Below, piece after piece: positions 53,571 through 62,187 of a stretch of DNA of 64,000 nt. Numbering within the stretch: position 1 is the first letter of the stretch; every line of letters begins with the position of its first letter. Both the position numbers and the translations under genes were made by a program. The notes beneath the pieces were generated by a model. The model was not told the origin of the DNA and ran no database searches. It worked only from the letters and a program-made list of their open reading frames with translations. Source of the stretch: Paraburkholderia fungorum (GTDB taxonomy: Bacteria; Pseudomonadota; Gammaproteobacteria; Burkholderiales; Burkholderiaceae). The DNA is taken from contig NZ_MCAS01000001.1 in the NCBI RefSeq assembly GCF_003610895.1, positions 310,001 through 374,000 on the forward strand. Direction: 5' to 3'.

Positions 53571-55409
53571 TTAGGGAGGGCTGGGCACGATGGCGGCCAT
53601 CGTGCCCTTATAGTGATCAAACGCCGCAATTATGTTTGCTAGCAGCGGATGAAAACCGGTCCAGTCCAACTCTTTCGCTTTGGGTGCGACAAATTCGAAT
53701 GCAAATGGTGCTTTTCCGACAGATGTCGAACTGTCCGCATCCTTTGAAAAATCAAACGTCTTGCCGTTGTGTCCTTTTGCGAGATCCAACGGAGAGAATA
53801 GACCTTCGGTATCCATTTTATCCAAGCCATTTCGAGGCACTAGTACGACATAAAGATTCCCAAAGACGTGGATGAAAGGGTCATCCCGGTCGCACGCTTT
53901 ACCCGAACAGTCTTTTATTGCCTTCAAGACTTCCGTGGCGCCGCTATCATTATCCACGACAAACACCACCGGTTTATCGCCGCATGGTGATTGAAATTTT
54001 TTTGATTCCTTGTGGTACGTTCTGATTAAATTGCTTAAGTTAGGGCCACCGCCACTTGCCACGCCAAGTATTGCCGCCGTCGAGAAATTCGGCATATACA
54101 CATGCTCTTTCTTTTTATGTTTTCGGTCGTATTTGAAAAACTGGAATGCCAAAATATCTTTTCCAGCGTCATTCTTTTTTATTAGCTGCGGAAACACCGC
54201 TTTGCTTTGATGAACCGCACTGCTTATATAGACAATGTCGGTCTTTCCTTCACAAACTACCAATGGTGTAGTAGTTCTGTAAAAGCGAGTATAGAGCAAA
54301 AATTTTCGGTATATTGTCAAATTCCGTAGCGGCAACGGATCAGGGGTCGTTTTCCCAGACAACTGGTACGGAGGGAGATGATTGTGAGGATTGTTTTTCA
54401 ACTCGGTTCGAAAAACGCTGTCGACGGAATGAATGAATCCGAGCATCCCATGCAATTGCTCCGGCGTTCCATCTTTTTCGGAAACAATTTCGTTACCGTC
54501 TCCACCCTTAAGGGTCGATCTAATTTTATAGCTTCCGCGATTAACCAAGGAAAAAACATAAGCGCGTACCAGGTGTCGATATTCAGAGGTTACATTAACC
54601 TTCTCATTGACGACGAGCCCCGTGACTTGCTGTCGAGAGTTCTTGCATTGCATCCTCGTTTTTCCATCGTTAATCACGAAGCCGCACAGCGCAACTAATC
54701 TGCGAAGCTCCTTCCCGAGTACCCATTTATCCGAAGTCGATTTATCAAGAAAGCCTATTTGCGATGGAAATTCTTTTTTATTTGTGGAAAACGTGATATC
54801 GTCCGCATATCTCGTATAATGACATCCATTCTTCTGGGCAAGGCGAGATAAATGGGAGTCTAGAATCCCAGCGATAAGATTTGAAATAACGGGAGAGCAA
54901 GGACTTCCCTGAGGTAGCACTCCGTCAACACATGCAATATGTGCTATCGTGGTCGCGACATCTCTGTGAAATTTAAAATTCCTGTCATTAATTAGAAAGC
55001 CACGAATTCTTTGCCCTGTGATTGTGGGGAAAAAATCCTGCAGATCAAGATTGAGAACATATCGCTTGTTTCGGTGTGCCGAAGCATTTGTCAATATGCT
55101 TTTATTGGGGCAAAACCCATGCGAGGATTGGTTCTCTCGGCCAGTGATTCTGCTAACATCAGAAATGCAGTTCTGAAGCCGGTTTGCAAGTCTTCGCTGG
55201 AGTGATTTAAGCTCTTTTATCGGCGCGCGAATTTCACGGGTCCCGCCGCTCCGTTTCGGAATGGAAAAGGTTGCGTACTTGCCTGCATCCTTTTTTACGT
55301 ACAGAAGGTACGTAAGGTGCTGATGCTTGATATCAAGTAGGTTCGCAAGCGCTTCACGTGAATGTGCCGCTTGAAAGCGCTCTAAGGTCGTTATTTCCGG
55401 AACCAACAT
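53571..55409 (-). CDS. Retron reverse transcriptase with C-terminal TOPRIM domain
   Basis: A 612-residue fusion. The N-terminal RT (residues about 30-320) has the retron hallmarks NASAH (108-112, NAxxH), LDLQDFFPTI (first catalytic Asp), the YADD active site (201-204) and VTGLVVN (262-264, VTG). A basic linker leads to a TOPRIM domain: EGKTD (387-391) and DND (486-488) provide the acidic metal ligands. This is the layout of Ec67/Eco2-type retrons, where the fused nuclease-like TOPRIM is the effector of anti-phage defence. ATG at 55409 is preferred to a TTG at 55436, since the latter lies inside the predicted retron RNA. Visibly AT-rich, suggesting transfer. Confidence 0.92.
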   Translation of the reverse strand: MLVPEITTLERFQAAHSREALANLLDIKHQHLTYLLYVKKDAGKYATFSIPKRSGGTREIRAPIKELKSLQRRLANRLQNCISDVSRITGRENQSSHGFCPNKSILTNASAHRNKRYVLNLDLQDFFPTITGQRIRGFLINDRNFKFHRDVATTIAHIACVDGVLPQGSPCSPVISNLIAGILDSHLSRLAQKNGCHYTRYADDITFSTNKKEFPSQIGFLDKSTSDKWVLGKELRRLVALCGFVINDGKTRMQCKNSRQQVTGLVVNEKVNVTSEYRHLVRAYVFSLVNRGSYKIRSTLKGGDGNEIVSEKDGTPEQLHGMLGFIHSVDSVFRTELKNNPHNHLPPYQLSGKTTPDPLPLRNLTIYRKFLLYTRFYRTTTPLVVCEGKTDIVYISSAVHQSKAVFPQLIKKNDAGKDILAFQFFKYDRKHKKKEHVYMPNFSTAAILGVASGGGPNLSNLIRTYHKESKKFQSPCGDKPVVFVVDNDSGATEVLKAIKDCSGKACDRDDPFIHVFGNLYVVLVPRNGLDKMDTEGLFSPLDLAKGHNGKTFDFSKDADSSTSVGKAPFAFEFVAPKAKELDWTGFHPLLANIIAAFDHYKGTMAAIVPSPP

Positions 55410-55418
55410 CGAGAAAGT

Positions 55419-55555
55419 GGCCTCGCAGACACTCAATCGCCAAGCGGCGATATCGTACAGGTCATCGTCTCCTCGTCAGGTGCATACGAGGGCATAGGTC
55501 CTCACATTGTTGCCAAGTGCCACGATTACATGGCAGAAATTCTGTCTGCGAGACC
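55419..55555 (-). ncRNA. Candidate retron msr-msd RNA
   Basis: Located directly upstream of the RT on its strand. The ends pair over 13 bp: a1 GGTCTCGCAGACA (55555 to 55543) with a2 TGTCTGCGAGGCC (55431 to 55419), one G-U pair only. A G follows a1 at 55542, where the branching guanosine is expected. Three hairpins lie inside: TGCCA/TGGCA (55518-55535), CCTCGT/ACGAGG (55471-55491) and ATCGCC/GGCGAT (55436-55451). Size and position agree with retron RNAs. Structure was deduced by eye. Confidence 0.72.
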
Positions 55556-55562
55556 GAGGAAG

Positions 55563-55568
55563 ATTGTA
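55563..55568 (-). promoter_or_regulatory. Predicted -10 element of retron RNA
   Basis: On the minus strand TACAAT (5/6 to the sigma-70 -10) lies 7 nt before the predicted RNA 5' end at about 55556. The -35 region 17 bp upstream (TAGAAC) is weak. A second, more distal pair TTGCCA-N16-TTAAAT exists near 55640-55667. Confidence 0.5.
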
Positions 55569-56072
55569 ACGGATTATTCAGGAGCGTTCTATTTGCAGTT
55601 GAAATTACGCGCGCCAACCTAGCCTGATTTAAGAGCCGTTCCAATTCTTGGCAATTGGGCCATCAACACGAGGGCACGCAGATTCTCCCGGCAGTCTGCG
55701 AGCATGCAGTGCCCCTTGGTGCGCGAGTAAGTAATGTCTCTTACCTGCGCGAAGCGGACCTTTGAATGTCCGACAGGGTCGTTGGTCCAACGCCCGGAAT
55801 TGGCCGTTAGTACGCGTCCACGCAGCTCGTCCGAAAGCTGCCGGTGAGGATCCAACGTTCACTCTGCGGGACGCTCATCGAGCCGGTACTAACGGCCATA
55901 AAGCGACGGTCGTTCGACGGCGGCTTATGATTGGAACTCGACGCGTTGCGGTCGCTTGACCCATTCGGCATCGACTACGGGGCATCACCCGCAAACGGTA
56001 GACCCTCTAGGTGCTCTTTGCTGTCGCGTCGCTTCATGGCACGATCTATGTTGCGAACAAATGGGCAGGGAG
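55569..56072. promoter_or_regulatory. Divergent spacer between retron and SIR2-HerA
   Basis: No gene is visible. It must carry the upstream promoter parts for the retron RNA (minus) and the promoter for the SIR2 gene (plus). The stretch at about 55760-55990 looks like decayed sequence. No operator was recognised. Confidence 0.45.
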
Positions 56073-57278
56073 ATGCCAGTGATTTCAATCGGGGATATCT
56101 ACGACAAGGATATAAATTTCCTCTTCGGATCAGGGGCGTCCATTGGCCTGCTTCCGACGCTGCAGCTCCAGATGCGAACAGGCGTAGGCGAAGCGAGGTA
56201 CTCGCTTGAGGAGTTGGCCACTAAGTTCGAGCAGGACGATGGTGACCGCCGGCGCCTCGTGCCGCTGTTCATGCACTACTACTCGTCTTGCATCAGACCC
56301 GCGGAACGGCTCACCCTCGAGACCGCTGTCAGCACCGAAGCGGGCGCGCAGACCATCAAAAACTACCGAACCTTCCTGACCACGGCGTTGGAGATGGTGA
56401 GTCGCCGCAAGGCACTCGACAGACGCTGCAATATCTTCACGACAAACTACGACGGGTGTTTCCCGCTGGTGGCCGACGAACTCATCAAAGAAGGGCGCAC
56501 TGACTTCGTGCTGAATGACGGTGCTCGCGGTTTCAGCAAACGCATCTTGCACGCCCGCAATTTTGGGTCGTATCTGTGCCAGACAGGCGTCTTCGGGCGC
56601 TACCAAAGCAGCACTCCCCAGGTCAACCTGATCCACCTCCACGGGTCGGTCTACTGGAGCAAGGCAGGCTCGGCGATCCAGGTCAGCTACGACACGGAGG
56701 ACCGTGAAGACCTGCTCGATGCCGGCACCGCCGAATTACTGCAGCCGTTCTCCGCCGCGCTAAACAACCCTGATGCCGAACTTGCTCAGTTGCCCGGCAC
56801 CGGAATCGACAACGAGGTGCTGGAGGCGTTCTGGGCGAAGTACGAGCGCATGCCCATCGTAAATCCGACCAAGTGGAAATTCCACGAGACGGTGTACGAG
56901 GAGCATTACTACCAGATGCTGCGCCTGCTCAGCTATGAGCTAGAGAAGCAAAACGCTGTGCTTATCACCTTCGGCTTCTCCTTCGCAGACGAGCACATCC
57001 TCAACCTCGTCATGCGGTCCCTCTCCAACCCAGGGCTGCAGGTCTTCATTTGCTGCTACAACACGTCTGGGCGCGCAGCCATGGAAGAAAAGTTCAAAGG
57101 CCATCGCAACGTGAAGTGTTTGGCTCTGGACGGCGAGAACATGGACTTCACCGCCTTCAATCAGAGGGTGCTGGTCTGGCCGGAGGCTGTTGCCTCGACG
57201 CCAGCGGTGGCTCCGCCGCTTCCCGCGGACTCCGCTGTGCCTGCTGTGCACGGTAACGGTGAGGACTTGGTCTTATGA
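56073..57278 (+). CDS. SIR2-family protein of a SIR2-HerA defence system
   Basis: A 401-residue SIR2-fold protein: FLFGSGASIGL (Gly-rich NAD-binding loop, residues 16-26), FTTNYDG (122-128, Asn125), IHLHGS (187-192, catalytic-type His190) and ITFGFSFADEHIL in the C-terminal half. SIR2 effectors in anti-phage systems break down NAD+ upon infection. The downstream herA overlaps its stop by 4 bp. AGGGAG directly precedes ATG 56073, which is too close; GTG at 56079 with 6-nt spacing is an equally good start. The frame is open further upstream without family character. Confidence 0.88.
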   Translation: MPVISIGDIYDKDINFLFGSGASIGLLPTLQLQMRTGVGEARYSLEELATKFEQDDGDRRRLVPLFMHYYSSCIRPAERLTLETAVSTEAGAQTIKNYRTFLTTALEMVSRRKALDRRCNIFTTNYDGCFPLVADELIKEGRTDFVLNDGARGFSKRILHARNFGSYLCQTGVFGRYQSSTPQVNLIHLHGSVYWSKAGSAIQVSYDTEDREDLLDAGTAELLQPFSAALNNPDAELAQLPGTGIDNEVLEAFWAKYERMPIVNPTKWKFHETVYEEHYYQMLRLLSYELEKQNAVLITFGFSFADEHILNLVMRSLSNPGLQVFICCYNTSGRAAMEEKFKGHRNVKCLALDGENMDFTAFNQRVLVWPEAVASTPAVAPPLPADSAVPAVHGNGEDLVL

Positions 57279-59065
57279 GCATCCGTGTTGGCGAGGTCAT
57301 TGCCGTTCAAGGGACCAGGGTGGTTCTGAAGATCGACGAGCAGTCCAGCAAGGAGACACTCTTCCACGACGGCGACAAGTACAAGGGAGTCTCTATCCGA
57401 GAGTACCTGTCGATCCAGCGCGGTTTCCGCGACATCATCTGCATGGTCGAGGGTGAGTACCTGGACGAGAGCCGGGTTGAAACGCGGGACGGCAAAGCAA
57501 CCTTCATTCGCAAGGTAGAGGCCAGGCCCATCGGCTTCTTCGACCGTAGCGGCTTCACGCAGGGCATCAAGTTTCTGCCGATGATCCAGGATGCGGCCTA
57601 CCTGCTGACCGAAGACCGCATTAGGTCTATCTTCGACCGTAAGGCCGACAGCAGCTTCAAGATCGGGCAGATGCTCAAGGAAGAGATTGCGGTCGGGCTG
57701 CCTTGGAAGCGGCTGTTCAACAGCCATATCGGCATATTCGGGAACACAGGCAGCGGGAAGTCGAACACACTGGCCAAGCTCTACACTGTGTTGTTCGACC
57801 AAAAGCTGCCGCGCATCGCGGGGAAGAGCCGTTTCGTCATCCTCGACTTCAACGGCGAGTACGGGGGGGAACAACTCGCACCTGCGGCCCATAAAAAGGT
57901 GTATCAACTGTCGACTCAGGAGCAGCCCGGCGGCGCCAATGCTGGGGACAAGTTTCCCTTGGCACCTACAGAGTTCTGGGACCTTGAGACCCTTTCGCTC
58001 TTGTTCCAGGCCACGATGAACACCCAGCGTCCGTTCCTAAGCCGAGTTCTTACGGGTAAGGCGCGGTTTGACGATCAGCAAGGTTCGCTTGACACATACG
58101 CGAAGAGCAAATTCCGGCAGGCGTTTTGTGCGGGCGAGGTCAGGCCTGCAACGCTTGACTTGATGCGGGTCGTGGCGCGGCGAATTAACAACCAGGCTTT
58201 GGATGATTTGCTCAGGCAGGTGAACTGGCATCAGCGGGCCGGCAGATTCACGCGCAACGGTGTGTTCTTCGATGCGGAAGGGGAAAACTATCACCACCAT
58301 ATCGCTCCTATCGTAGACGCGCTGGATACCTCCGCACTGGATGACTTCGATCAGTTGATCGTCCGGGTCAACCTGCAACTGATGTCCGACCTGAATGCCG
58401 GGTTCGTCCAGTTCGAGCACATTCAACCCCTGCTCAAGCGCGTGGAGTCCTCGCTGAAGAGCATGCGCCGGGTACTGAGCATCGCGAATGTAGCGGTAGA
58501 CGAGAAGGTCTTGACCGTGATTTCCTTGCGCCGGTGCAACAACGAGGTCAAGAAGGTCCTGCCGTTGCTGTTCGCGAAGCACTACTACAACGCCCATAAG
58601 ACGACGGTGGCTAACCCTCCAGACCGCACCGTCCATCTCATAGTCGATGAGGCGCACAACATCCTTTCCGAGCAGTCAACGCGGGAGAGTGAGAGCTGGA
58701 GGGACTACCGGCTCGAACTCTTCGAGGAAATCATTAAGGAGGGCCGCAAGTTCGGCATTTTCGTAACCATTGCTAGCCAGCGTCCGGCTGACATATCGCC
58801 AACCATCGTCTCGCAGTTGCACAACTTCTTCATCCATCGCTTGGTGAACGACAGAGACCTGTTTCTCATCGACAACACCATCTCTACGCTGGACGCCTTA
58901 TCGCGCAGTCTCATCCCTGGACTGTCCCAAGGGTGCTGCGTGGTCACTGGAACCGCGTTTGAGCTTCCGATGATCATCCAGGTGGATCGCTTGCCAACCG
59001 ACAAGCAGCCAGCCAGCGAGGACGTTGATCTTGAAAAGCTATGGAGCGAGGCCCCGGCGGTCTAG
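57275..59065 (+). CDS. HerA-type ATPase/translocase partner of SIR2
   Basis: A 596-residue hexameric-type ATPase of the HerA/FtsK clan. A HAS-barrel-like N-terminus (residues 1-95) is followed by Walker A GNTGSGKSNT (156-165), the VILDFNGEYGG segment and Walker B HLIVDEAHNIL (454-464), then VTIASQRPADISPTIVSQLHNFFIHRL. HerA proteins form hexamers, and with SIR2 they form a large complex that triggers abortive defence. Translationally coupled to the SIR2 gene by ATGA. GC content is close to the chromosome, unlike the RT. Confidence 0.9.
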   Translation: MSIRVGEVIAVQGTRVVLKIDEQSSKETLFHDGDKYKGVSIREYLSIQRGFRDIICMVEGEYLDESRVETRDGKATFIRKVEARPIGFFDRSGFTQGIKFLPMIQDAAYLLTEDRIRSIFDRKADSSFKIGQMLKEEIAVGLPWKRLFNSHIGIFGNTGSGKSNTLAKLYTVLFDQKLPRIAGKSRFVILDFNGEYGGEQLAPAAHKKVYQLSTQEQPGGANAGDKFPLAPTEFWDLETLSLLFQATMNTQRPFLSRVLTGKARFDDQQGSLDTYAKSKFRQAFCAGEVRPATLDLMRVVARRINNQALDDLLRQVNWHQRAGRFTRNGVFFDAEGENYHHHIAPIVDALDTSALDDFDQLIVRVNLQLMSDLNAGFVQFEHIQPLLKRVESSLKSMRRVLSIANVAVDEKVLTVISLRRCNNEVKKVLPLLFAKHYYNAHKTTVANPPDRTVHLIVDEAHNILSEQSTRESESWRDYRLELFEEIIKEGRKFGIFVTIASQRPADISPTIVSQLHNFFIHRLVNDRDLFLIDNTISTLDALSRSLIPGLSQGCCVVTGTAFELPMIIQVDRLPTDKQPASEDVDLEKLWSEAPAV

Positions 59066-59788
59066 CGCCATAAAAATCTGGTGAATTAGGTTTCTGCGGA
59101 TTCCCGCGCAGGACGGGTTGTTGGATACGAGCGATTTTCGTCACTCAACTCCTTAGCGGCACCGATGACAGACAAGACGTTGCACACGAGGGATCGATTG
59201 TGGTCCCTCGATTGATTCGTGGAATCTTGGTAGCAAATTGATGGAAGAGAGTGGCCGCCAGCGTAACGATTTCAACAGCCGCTATGCGACTGTCACCGGA
59301 CTTCCTCGCCGGAATATTGAACGACGGCAAAGGGTCGTGAAGACTCCCTCGTCAACAGAGATAGGAGACATTCGCTGGCACGGGTTTGCGAATGTCCGTG
59401 AAGGGAACTTGAGCCGCCGCAGAGCCGTTGATCGGCGACCATCGGCTTAGGCCGAACAACTGACTTTCATGTGGTGGTTGAATTCGGCCGCTCTTCAACG
59501 AGGCTTATCATTGACACGATGCTGCATGATTAACAACGGTCTTTTTTGTAAGCTAACCGCCGCGGCGCCGCGATGAATAAAGGATCCAGACCTGTTACCA
59601 GCTTTGCACTCGGCGGGTCAGAGTTTTTCAAAAGCTACCGGTGAAGATCATCAGCTTCATATCGAGAACTACCAAAACGCTGCGGCTTCTGAAGGGAGCC
59701 ACGAACACGCCCGGCGATGCCTGCCATTAATAGGCTAGAACACAATGCAGCCGGCATACAGTATCTACCGATACAACTGAGACGAAAG
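59066..59788. other. 723-bp non-coding right flank of the defence island
   Basis: No convincing gene is seen; open frames here are short, without ribosome sites. The composition is mixed. The last 80 bases hold the promoter and leader of the DUF3828 gene. Confidence 0.45.
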
Positions 59789-60241
59789 ATGAAGAAGCTA
59801 TTGACCCTCGCCGTATCGGTTTTGCTGCTGGTTAGCGGGCTGCTTCTCCAGCAAAGAGCGTTCGCTGATAGCGCGACTCCCGACGCAAGCACGAAAGCGT
59901 TTTACGCTTGGTATATCAAGCTGGAATCCAAAGACACCTATCCTTTGCTGGACAAGGGCATCTATGTTTACGTGACCAAAACCACGGTCGACAGACTCCG
60001 AAGCGCATACCGCCACAACAGGCTGCCAGGAGACGCCGACTATTTCACGAAGGTTCAGGACTACGACGAACAGGACTGGTCGAACAACATCGCAACACAT
60101 CAAGCGATCATGCTCGACGACGTTGCGGTTGTTCCGGTTACTTTCGGCTCGAAAGACAAGATCAGTGTGTTGGTGTTTCTGCGCAAGCAAGGCGACGGAT
60201 GGAAGATCACGAAAGTCGATGACACGCTCGATTATCAATAG
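59789..60241 (+). CDS. DUF3828-type secreted protein
   Basis: A 150-residue protein with a signal peptide (MKKLLTLAVSVLLLVSGLLL, cut near AFA-DS) and the pattern FYAWYIKLESKDTYPLLDKGIYVYVTKTTVDRL and DYFTKVQDYDEQDW, as in DUF3828. The C-terminal half folds as beta strands (VPVTFGSKDKISVLVFLRKQGDGWKITKV). Likely periplasmic; role unknown. The start at 59789 is preferred to an upstream ATG at 59717, which would bury the signal peptide. Confidence 0.78.
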   Translation: MKKLLTLAVSVLLLVSGLLLQQRAFADSATPDASTKAFYAWYIKLESKDTYPLLDKGIYVYVTKTTVDRLRSAYRHNRLPGDADYFTKVQDYDEQDWSNNIATHQAIMLDDVAVVPVTFGSKDKISVLVFLRKQGDGWKITKVDDTLDYQ

Positions 60242-60285
60242 TCACGCTTAACACCCGCGGCCGGTTGCAGTCAAAAGGATTGCAG

Positions 60286-60858
60286 CTACCCCAACAATCC
60301 GATGTCGTCCACGCTCCGGCAACGGATATTCCCAGTCTCGTCGTACACCACGATGTCGAATCCTTCGCTTGACGCGGGCGGGACGAAATGGCGGGTGATT
60401 AGCTCATACTGCGCTTCGGATGTCTGGAACGGGTGTTCGCCTGACGCGTTCCTCGTCCTTAGACGAGCTTTGCAAACTTCATCGCTCACATCCAGATAGT
60501 GAAGCCGATGATCGCACCCGGCGGTCCGAAATAGAGAGTGTCCCCATGCACGGGTGTTGGTTGTATTAAACGGGAAATCCAGAACCACCGACGTTCCCGC
60601 CGAAAGGAGCGCTTGAATGTGGTCAGTGAGGACGGCCTTAACGCGTCCGGCACAGCGCACATAGTCTGCGAGGGTATGGATTTCGCCCGGATAAAGATGT
60701 GCCATCCATACATCTTCGCTGATCAGGATCGCCCGCTGGTCCTTCACCAGGCGGGCGGTCAGCGTGGACTTGCCCGAGGCAATTTTGCCGCAGACCATAT
60801 GGAGAACGGCTGCGTTATTAGCGGCAACACCCTCAACTCCCCTGCTCTCACTCGTCAT
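60286..60858 (-). CDS. Small P-loop ATPase/kinase-like protein
   Basis: A 190-residue protein with Walker A GKIASGKST (residues about 24-32), LISEDVWMAHLYPGEI, VVLDFPFNTTNTRAWG and HYLDVSDEVCKARLRTRN, the arrangement of small AAA/zeta-like kinases that phosphorylate a small molecule. No antitoxin is next to it. ATG at 60858; a minus-strand terminator lies 35 bp upstream, so it has its own promoter in a short gap. Confidence 0.85.
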   Translation of the reverse strand: MTSESRGVEGVAANNAAVLHMVCGKIASGKSTLTARLVKDQRAILISEDVWMAHLYPGEIHTLADYVRCAGRVKAVLTDHIQALLSAGTSVVLDFPFNTTNTRAWGHSLFRTAGCDHRLHYLDVSDEVCKARLRTRNASGEHPFQTSEAQYELITRHFVPPASSEGFDIVVYDETGNIRCRSVDDIGLLG

Positions 60859-60883
60859 TTCCAGGCACTCCGATTAAGGCCCA

Positions 60884-60913
60884 GAAAGCAAAAACCCGCC
60901 TTCTGGGCGGGTT
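60884..60913 (-). terminator. Rho-independent terminator, minus strand
   Basis: On the minus strand AACCCGCC pairs with GGCGGGTT (60893-60900 with 60906-60913) over a 5-nt loop, followed by TTTTTGCTTT. This is the clearest intrinsic terminator in the window. It lies upstream of the kinase-like gene, so it ends a transcript that starts further right on the minus strand. Confidence 0.8.
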
Positions 60914-60996
60914 GTGATTGCGTATGGTCAACCCAATAGCTATCCCGCCGAGACTGTCGCGGCGCTAATAATCGAGTTGATCTGAGATTGGTTCAT
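60884..60996 (-). ncRNA. Candidate short transcript (sRNA or leaderless 18-aa peptide)
   Basis: Minus-strand promoter TTGTCT (61027-61032), 17-bp spacer, TATGCT (61004-61009). The predicted start is about 60996-60997, exactly at an ATG that encodes MNQSQINSIISAATVSAG and stops at 60940. The intrinsic terminator at 60884-60913 follows. The result would be a transcript of about 110 nt, either a small RNA or a leaderless peptide mRNA. Confidence 0.5.
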
Positions 60997-61435
60997 GTGT
61001 CAAAGCATACGGCAGTGGATGAATCGAGACAAGCAAGACTTGCACTGAATAGTCCAATCACCAGGAAACGACCAAAGCAAAGTGTCCCTCGTGGCTAAAG
61101 TCCGCCATAGAAAAGCCGATATCAGGTAATGGAAGCAAGCAGACGCTCGACGCCCGCGTTAAATAAATGCGATTTGATACTGATTGCGTAACGCGAGACA
61201 CAACGCGGGCGCTCCTGTGTCGAAGCGAACGGTTATCGCAAGAGCGAAAATCTTGCAACCGGCAATCGAAGAGCTATGGCGTCATTTACTTCAGCTTGTC
61301 CGGTCGAAGATGCTCAATAAGCCACGTTAGAGCGAGCAAATCCGAGCGAACTTCCCGCAGCACTTTCAACAACAACGCCGGGGCGCAAAGGGCATCCAGG
61401 ATGACCACGCGACCGCCAGCCACCAGATAAACATC
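60997..61435. other. Intergenic stretch
   Basis: Holds the promoter of the short transcript at its left end. Short open frames of both strands, including one of 66 codons on the minus strand (61058-61258), lack ribosome sites and family character. Nothing else is recognised. Confidence 0.4.
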
Positions 61436-61948
61436 ATGCACTTTCGTCACATCGCCGCGGTTTGCGCGGCCGTCCCTTTGTTCGGTTGCGCGCCTTTCCA
61501 CGATTCCCGTCCCGTCGCACAACAGCAATCCGATCTACGCGCCGCAACAGACGCATTGGTCGGCACCTACGACGTCGTCGACAGCCGGCAGAACAACCGT
61601 CACTTCACGAGCGTCGTGGTTCGCAAGTCCACTAGCGCGTACGGTCCGGACGTGACGATGATTAACGAGGCCTCTCAGGCTGCCGTCCTGCGAGGCAGCA
61701 AAAAGTGCCTCGGCTATGTTGTGCCGGCTCGATCATATGCATCCGTAATGTGCGACTCACCGGCCTACGGAGTCAATTTCTACAACCTTGGTTCGGTAAC
61801 GGATTTGGACCAGACGGTCAAAGATGGTGGCGTCATCAAAATGTTTCCGGACATGACGGTCCCGCCGGGCGATTTCCTTCTGGAATACGCCGAAGACATG
61901 AACGGTCGGGTGCATTATCTCGTCCTGTCGAAGAAAACGACACCCTGA
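61436..61948 (+). CDS. Putative small lipoprotein
   Basis: A 170-residue protein whose leader MHFRHIAAVCAAVPLFGC ends in a lipobox (LFGC). The mature part is beta-rich, with CLGYVVPARSYASVMCD in the middle (two Cys, possibly bonded) and DFLLEYAEDMNGRVHYLVLSKK at the end. No family is recognised; probably outer-membrane or periplasmic. Stands alone. Confidence 0.72.
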   Translation: MHFRHIAAVCAAVPLFGCAPFHDSRPVAQQQSDLRAATDALVGTYDVVDSRQNNRHFTSVVVRKSTSAYGPDVTMINEASQAAVLRGSKKCLGYVVPARSYASVMCDSPAYGVNFYNLGSVTDLDQTVKDGGVIKMFPDMTVPPGDFLLEYAEDMNGRVHYLVLSKKTTP

Positions 61949-62187
61949 ACCAAGTTCACCATCGTGTTTCTTGATGGGACGAGTCTTCCAGGAATGTTGA
62001 GATCTATATCGGCATCGCGGAGAAAGTCAAATAATCGACGGCGTGCAAGCAAGGAAACCAGAGTCGTCCGACTGTCCCCGAACTTGTGGTTAACGAGACA
62101 CGTGACGTCGGAAACTGAATGTCGGTCAGGTGACTGACGTTTTCAGCCTGTCAGCGCCTAGGCAACGACGGATACAAGTAAACAGAC

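Noticed and set aside
55410..55436. TTG start for the reverse transcriptase at 55436
   Set aside because: It lies inside the predicted a2 region of the retron RNA, and the ATG at 55409 gives the expected length.
61058..61258. 66-codon minus-strand frame
   Set aside because: No ribosome site, no family character, ends beside the short transcript promoter.
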